Positions 61,779-64,000 of a stretch of DNA of 64,000 bases are shown here, piece by piece. The notes beneath the pieces are model-generated. The model saw only the letters and a list, made by a program, of their open reading frames with translations. It made no database searches and had not been told where the DNA came from. Position 1 is the first letter of the stretch. Every line of letters starts with the position of its first letter. Source of the DNA: an uncultured Flavobacteriaceae bacterium (GTDB lineage Bacteria > Bacteroidota > Bacteroidia > Flavobacteriales > Flavobacteriaceae); NCBI GenBank assembly GCA_947494825.1, contig CANLWN010000007.1, forward strand, positions 124,001 through 188,000. The letters run 5' to 3'. The translations under genes were made by a program, and so were the position numbers.

Positions 61779-62615
61779 TTAGTTAATGGTGTCTTTTTCC
61801 TGTTCTGTATTTTCCTTCGCTTTCTTGCGTTCTTCTAGCTTGGCCTTTCTTTTGGCCTCGCGCTCCTCCAATAATTTCTTTCTTCTGGCCTCATAAGCTT
61901 TCTTGCGTTCTTCGCGCAATCTAAGCTGCTCGTTTCTCTTTTCTTCGGCGGTCTTTGTCCGGGCCTCTTCGGCCTGCTTTGCCTTCTCCTGGCGCGCCTT
62001 TAGTTCCTCACTGATCTCCTTCTCCAATTCCTCCCCTTCAAATTGATCTAACCGACTTTCGGCGCTCTGTTTCTTTTTGGGTTTGCTTATTTTTCTGGTT
62101 CTGGCAATACCCCTAAGGACCAAGTCACTAATATCGTGTCTTTTTTGGGAGTACAACATTACGACATCCGCTGATTTATCGAAAATAAAATCGTACTTTT
62201 TATTTGCCCCTATTTTCTGGACCTCGTTAAAAACCTGGTCCTGGATGGGCTGAATCAGTAGCCGTTTTTGAACGACCAAATCGCCCTGGGGACCAAACCT
62301 ATCCTGTTGGTACTCCAACATTTCTTTCTCCAAAATCTGTATTTCCTCTTCCCTTTCCGTCACCAGTTCATCCGTCAACAATACCTTTTCCGCCATTAGG
62401 TCCTTTTTCATTTGATCAACGACACTTTGCTTTTGCTCTATCTCCACTTTCCATCTTTGGACCTTGGTCTCCAATTGATCGCTGGCATCCCTGTATTCCT
62501 CCACATTCTCCAGGATGTATTCCATATCCACATAACCAATCCGTACCCCGCGTTGCGCGTAACTAAGCGATGAAAATAATACAGCGGTTAAAATTAAAAG
62601 AACTTTCGTTTTCAT
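61779..62615 (-). CDS. OmpH/Skp-family periplasmic chaperone with long charged tail
   Basis: A 278-residue paralogue. Signal peptide (MKTKVLLILTAVLFSSLSYAQ), Skp core to about residue 170 (IGYVDMEYILENV, coiled coil, YDFIFDKSADVVMLYSQK), then about 100 residues consisting almost wholly of K, E, R, Q and A, predicted as a continuous helix (EERKKAYEARRKKLLEERE). The tail roughly doubles the size of a normal Skp. It may extend the tentacles or be an assembly arm; this is inference. It lies between bamA and the short ompH. Confidence 0.93.
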   Translation of the reverse strand: MKTKVLLILTAVLFSSLSYAQRGVRIGYVDMEYILENVEEYRDASDQLETKVQRWKVEIEQKQSVVDQMKKDLMAEKVLLTDELVTEREEEIQILEKEMLEYQQDRFGPQGDLVVQKRLLIQPIQDQVFNEVQKIGANKKYDFIFDKSADVVMLYSQKRHDISDLVLRGIARTRKISKPKKKQSAESRLDQFEGEELEKEISEELKARQEKAKQAEEARTKTAEEKRNEQLRLREERKKAYEARRKKLLEEREAKRKAKLEERKKAKENTEQEKDTIN

Positions 62616-62720
62616 TTTTATTGTCGGTTTTTACATAGAAAATATCGTGCCAAAGTAACTAAATATTTTAAAATGAACGATTTAACTTTGTTGAAACTGC
62701 TAAGAAAGTTCTGGTCTATG

Positions 62721-64000
62721 TTAAAACTGTTGTCCTATGATAAAGTGCGTTTGCCAACCACTTGGACCTACCGATCCGGGTATGTTGTCCGAATCAAATC
62801 CATATCCAAAATCAATTCCCAACAGGCCAAATGCGGGCATGAAAATCCGCAATCCAACTCCGGCCGATCGTTTTATTTGAAACGGATTAAATTCCCGAAA
62901 ATTGTTGAAAGCGTTACCGCCTTCCAAAAATGCAAGTCCGTAAATGGATGCCGAGGGTTTTAAAGTAAGTGGATATCGCAATTCCAAAGAGAACTTATTG
63001 TAGATCACTCCGCCTTCCTGCTGGCCTGTCAAGGGATCCACAGGGGTTAGCGATTGGTTCTCATAGCCCCGTAATTGTACCACATCCCTACCGTCCAAGG
63101 TAAAATTGCCAAGGCCATCGCCCCCTACAAAAAACCGTTCAAAGGGAACATCGCCTATATCATTGTTGTAATTCCCCAAAAACCCAAGTTCGGCATTGGT
63201 ACGCAACACTAACTTTTCTACCAAACGGGTGTACCAATCCCCTTTGAATTTGATCTTGTAAAACTCCAAAAGATTAAAACGTTCCGCTTCCAATTCTTCC
63301 AGACGTTCGTTTATATCCGCTATTTCCGGATCGTTCGGCACCAACGCAGTACGTTGCTCCAAAAGGTCTTCGCTCTCTGAGCGCAATGCTTTGAAGTCCT
63401 TATTGCTGAAAAGTGAGTAGGGCGGGGTAAACTTGGCCGTAACCTCAAAAGTGGATCCGTATAAGGGATAGATACGCCCTGGCCCTGCTGAATTTCTTGA
63501 AATCCCAAAAGTATAGGTCAGGGAATTGGCAGTTCCATTTCCAAAATTAAACAAGCCCGAGGTAAAATCCTGGAATCTATATAACTGATATCCTAGCGCA
63601 TGGGATACCGTAAAAAAGTCGTCTGGCCATTGCACCCGCTTGGCAAGGCCAACGGATACCCCGGTAATCGAAAATTGTCTTGACTTATCTACCTGTATCC
63701 TTCCGTTGTTTCCAAAGGACGTTCCAAACTGCTGGGTCCTGGACAGGGACATGTTAAAACGGACAGGTTTTTTGCCCCCAAGCCAAGGTTCGGAAAAATT
63801 AAGGCTATACACCCTAAAGGTCCTACTGGCCTGTACCCTAAGCGCAAATGTTTGTCCGTCTCCCATGGGGACGGGTTTATACGCTTCCCCATTAAAGAGG
63901 TTCTTGATGGAGAAATTACTGAATGAAAGACCTAGGGTACCTATAAAACCACCACCGCCAAAGCCGCCCTGCAATTCTATCTGGCTAGATCCAGATTCCA
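62721..64000 (-). CDS. bamA: Outer-membrane assembly factor BamA, C-terminal part, cut by the window edge
   Basis: About 426 codons of the 16-strand barrel of BamA, which inserts beta-barrel proteins into the outer membrane. The frame runs unbroken to position 64000 (QIELQGGFGGGGFIGTLGLSFSNF is the first barrel strand region). The conserved L6 motif appears as LRGYENQSLTP, and the ending ...THFIIGQQF is a typical barrel terminus. The POTRA domains lie outside the window. A roughly 50-residue insertion between barrel strands (EDLLEQRTALVPNDPEIADINERLEELEAE region, helical) is larger than in E. coli. Followed by the two ompH genes. Confidence 0.94.
   Translation of the reverse strand, partial: ESGSSQIELQGGFGGGGFIGTLGLSFSNFSIKNLFNGEAYKPVPMGDGQTFALRVQASRTFRVYSLNFSEPWLGGKKPVRFNMSLSRTQQFGTSFGNNGRIQVDKSRQFSITGVSVGLAKRVQWPDDFFTVSHALGYQLYRFQDFTSGLFNFGNGTANSLTYTFGISRNSAGPGRIYPLYGSTFEVTAKFTPPYSLFSNKDFKALRSESEDLLEQRTALVPNDPEIADINERLEELEAERFNLLEFYKIKFKGDWYTRLVEKLVLRTNAELGFLGNYNNDIGDVPFERFFVGGDGLGNFTLDGRDVVQLRGYENQSLTPVDPLTGQQEGGVIYNKFSLELRYPLTLKPSASIYGLAFLEGGNAFNNFREFNPFQIKRSAGVGLRIFMPAFGLLGIDFGYGFDSDNIPGSVGPSGWQTHFIIGQQF

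Noticed and set aside
1-64000. tRNA or rRNA genes, insertion sequences, prophage, CRISPR arrays, secondary-metabolite clusters
   Set aside because: None was seen: no transposase or integrase motifs, no regularly spaced repeats, and gene order is tight and metabolically coherent throughout.

Overview
This 64 kb window is a chromosomal segment from a member of the Bacteroidota, almost certainly a marine Flavobacteriaceae. The evidence is gldA (gliding motility ABC ATPase), surface proteins typical of the group (CarboxypepD_reg-type beta-barrels, DUF5686, DUF2807, DUF3857/transglutaminase), a split metH, a MetX-aspartokinase-homoserine dehydrogenase fusion, and promoters of the TTG...TAnnTTTG type. 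I see no rRNA, tRNA, IS element, phage gene or CRISPR array. Nearly everything is conserved housekeeping; the unusual content lies in the regulatory DNA and in fused or degenerate enzymes.

Layout. (1) 1-7.7 kb: partial aroA (probable TTG start), a MazG-like pyrophosphohydrolase, two DUF3857/transglutaminase paralogues (one apparently inactive), dtd-rsgA, and two small secreted proteins. (2) 7.8-11.9 kb: the Phe/Tyr operon pheA-aminotransferase-tyrA-aroF/CM on the minus strand. It is preceded by a 23-codon Phe/Tyr-rich leader ORF, an antiterminator arm and an intrinsic terminator, i.e. a ribosome-mediated attenuator. (3) 12-19.5 kb: gldA, an outer-membrane receptor, a membrane-tethered LuxR-type regulator, a serine hydrolase, a DUF2807 lipoprotein and a PagL-like deacylase. 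(4) 19.6-24.7 kb: metH (two ORFs) and metF behind a SAM-I riboswitch. (5) 24.8-32.7 kb: assimilatory sulfate reduction (DUF2061-cysH-cysD-cysN, then sulfite reductase-HEPN, SUMT and an FNR-like flavoprotein) with an Rrf2 regulator. Both transcription units carry the same CCTAT-N7-ATAGG-type inverted repeat. (6) 32.8-41.5 kb: GNAT/MarR, then metY-(metX-thrA)-metZ behind a second SAM-I riboswitch, and metK, whose long leader holds a SAM-II-like aptamer. (7) 41.6-54.1 kb: deoxynucleoside kinase, membrane and soluble pyrophosphatases, a DUF5686 barrel, pdhB divergent from etfB-etfA across a region with a perfect 24-bp palindrome, bifunctional nuclease, nucleoside transporter and thyA. (8) 54.1-64 kb: a duplicated TonB_C protein, ergothioneine genes egtB-egtD with DUF427 and a nearby class V PLP enzyme, a CBM48 protein with an FNR-like box, 2TM-dfrA, murI, two OmpH/Skp chaperones and the 3' part of bamA.

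Functionally, about 20 kb forms one sulfur-to-methionine-to-SAM block: sulfate is reduced to sulfide (region 5), sulfide and O-acetylhomoserine give homocysteine (region 6), homocysteine is methylated by MetH/MetF (region 4), and MetK makes SAM, which feeds back through three riboswitches of two classes. The strongest candidates for poorly described biology are the Phe/Tyr attenuator, the SAM-II/SAM-I combination, the shared sulfur operator, and the pdhB-etfB palindrome. All functional statements rest on reading motifs by eye; no database search was run.
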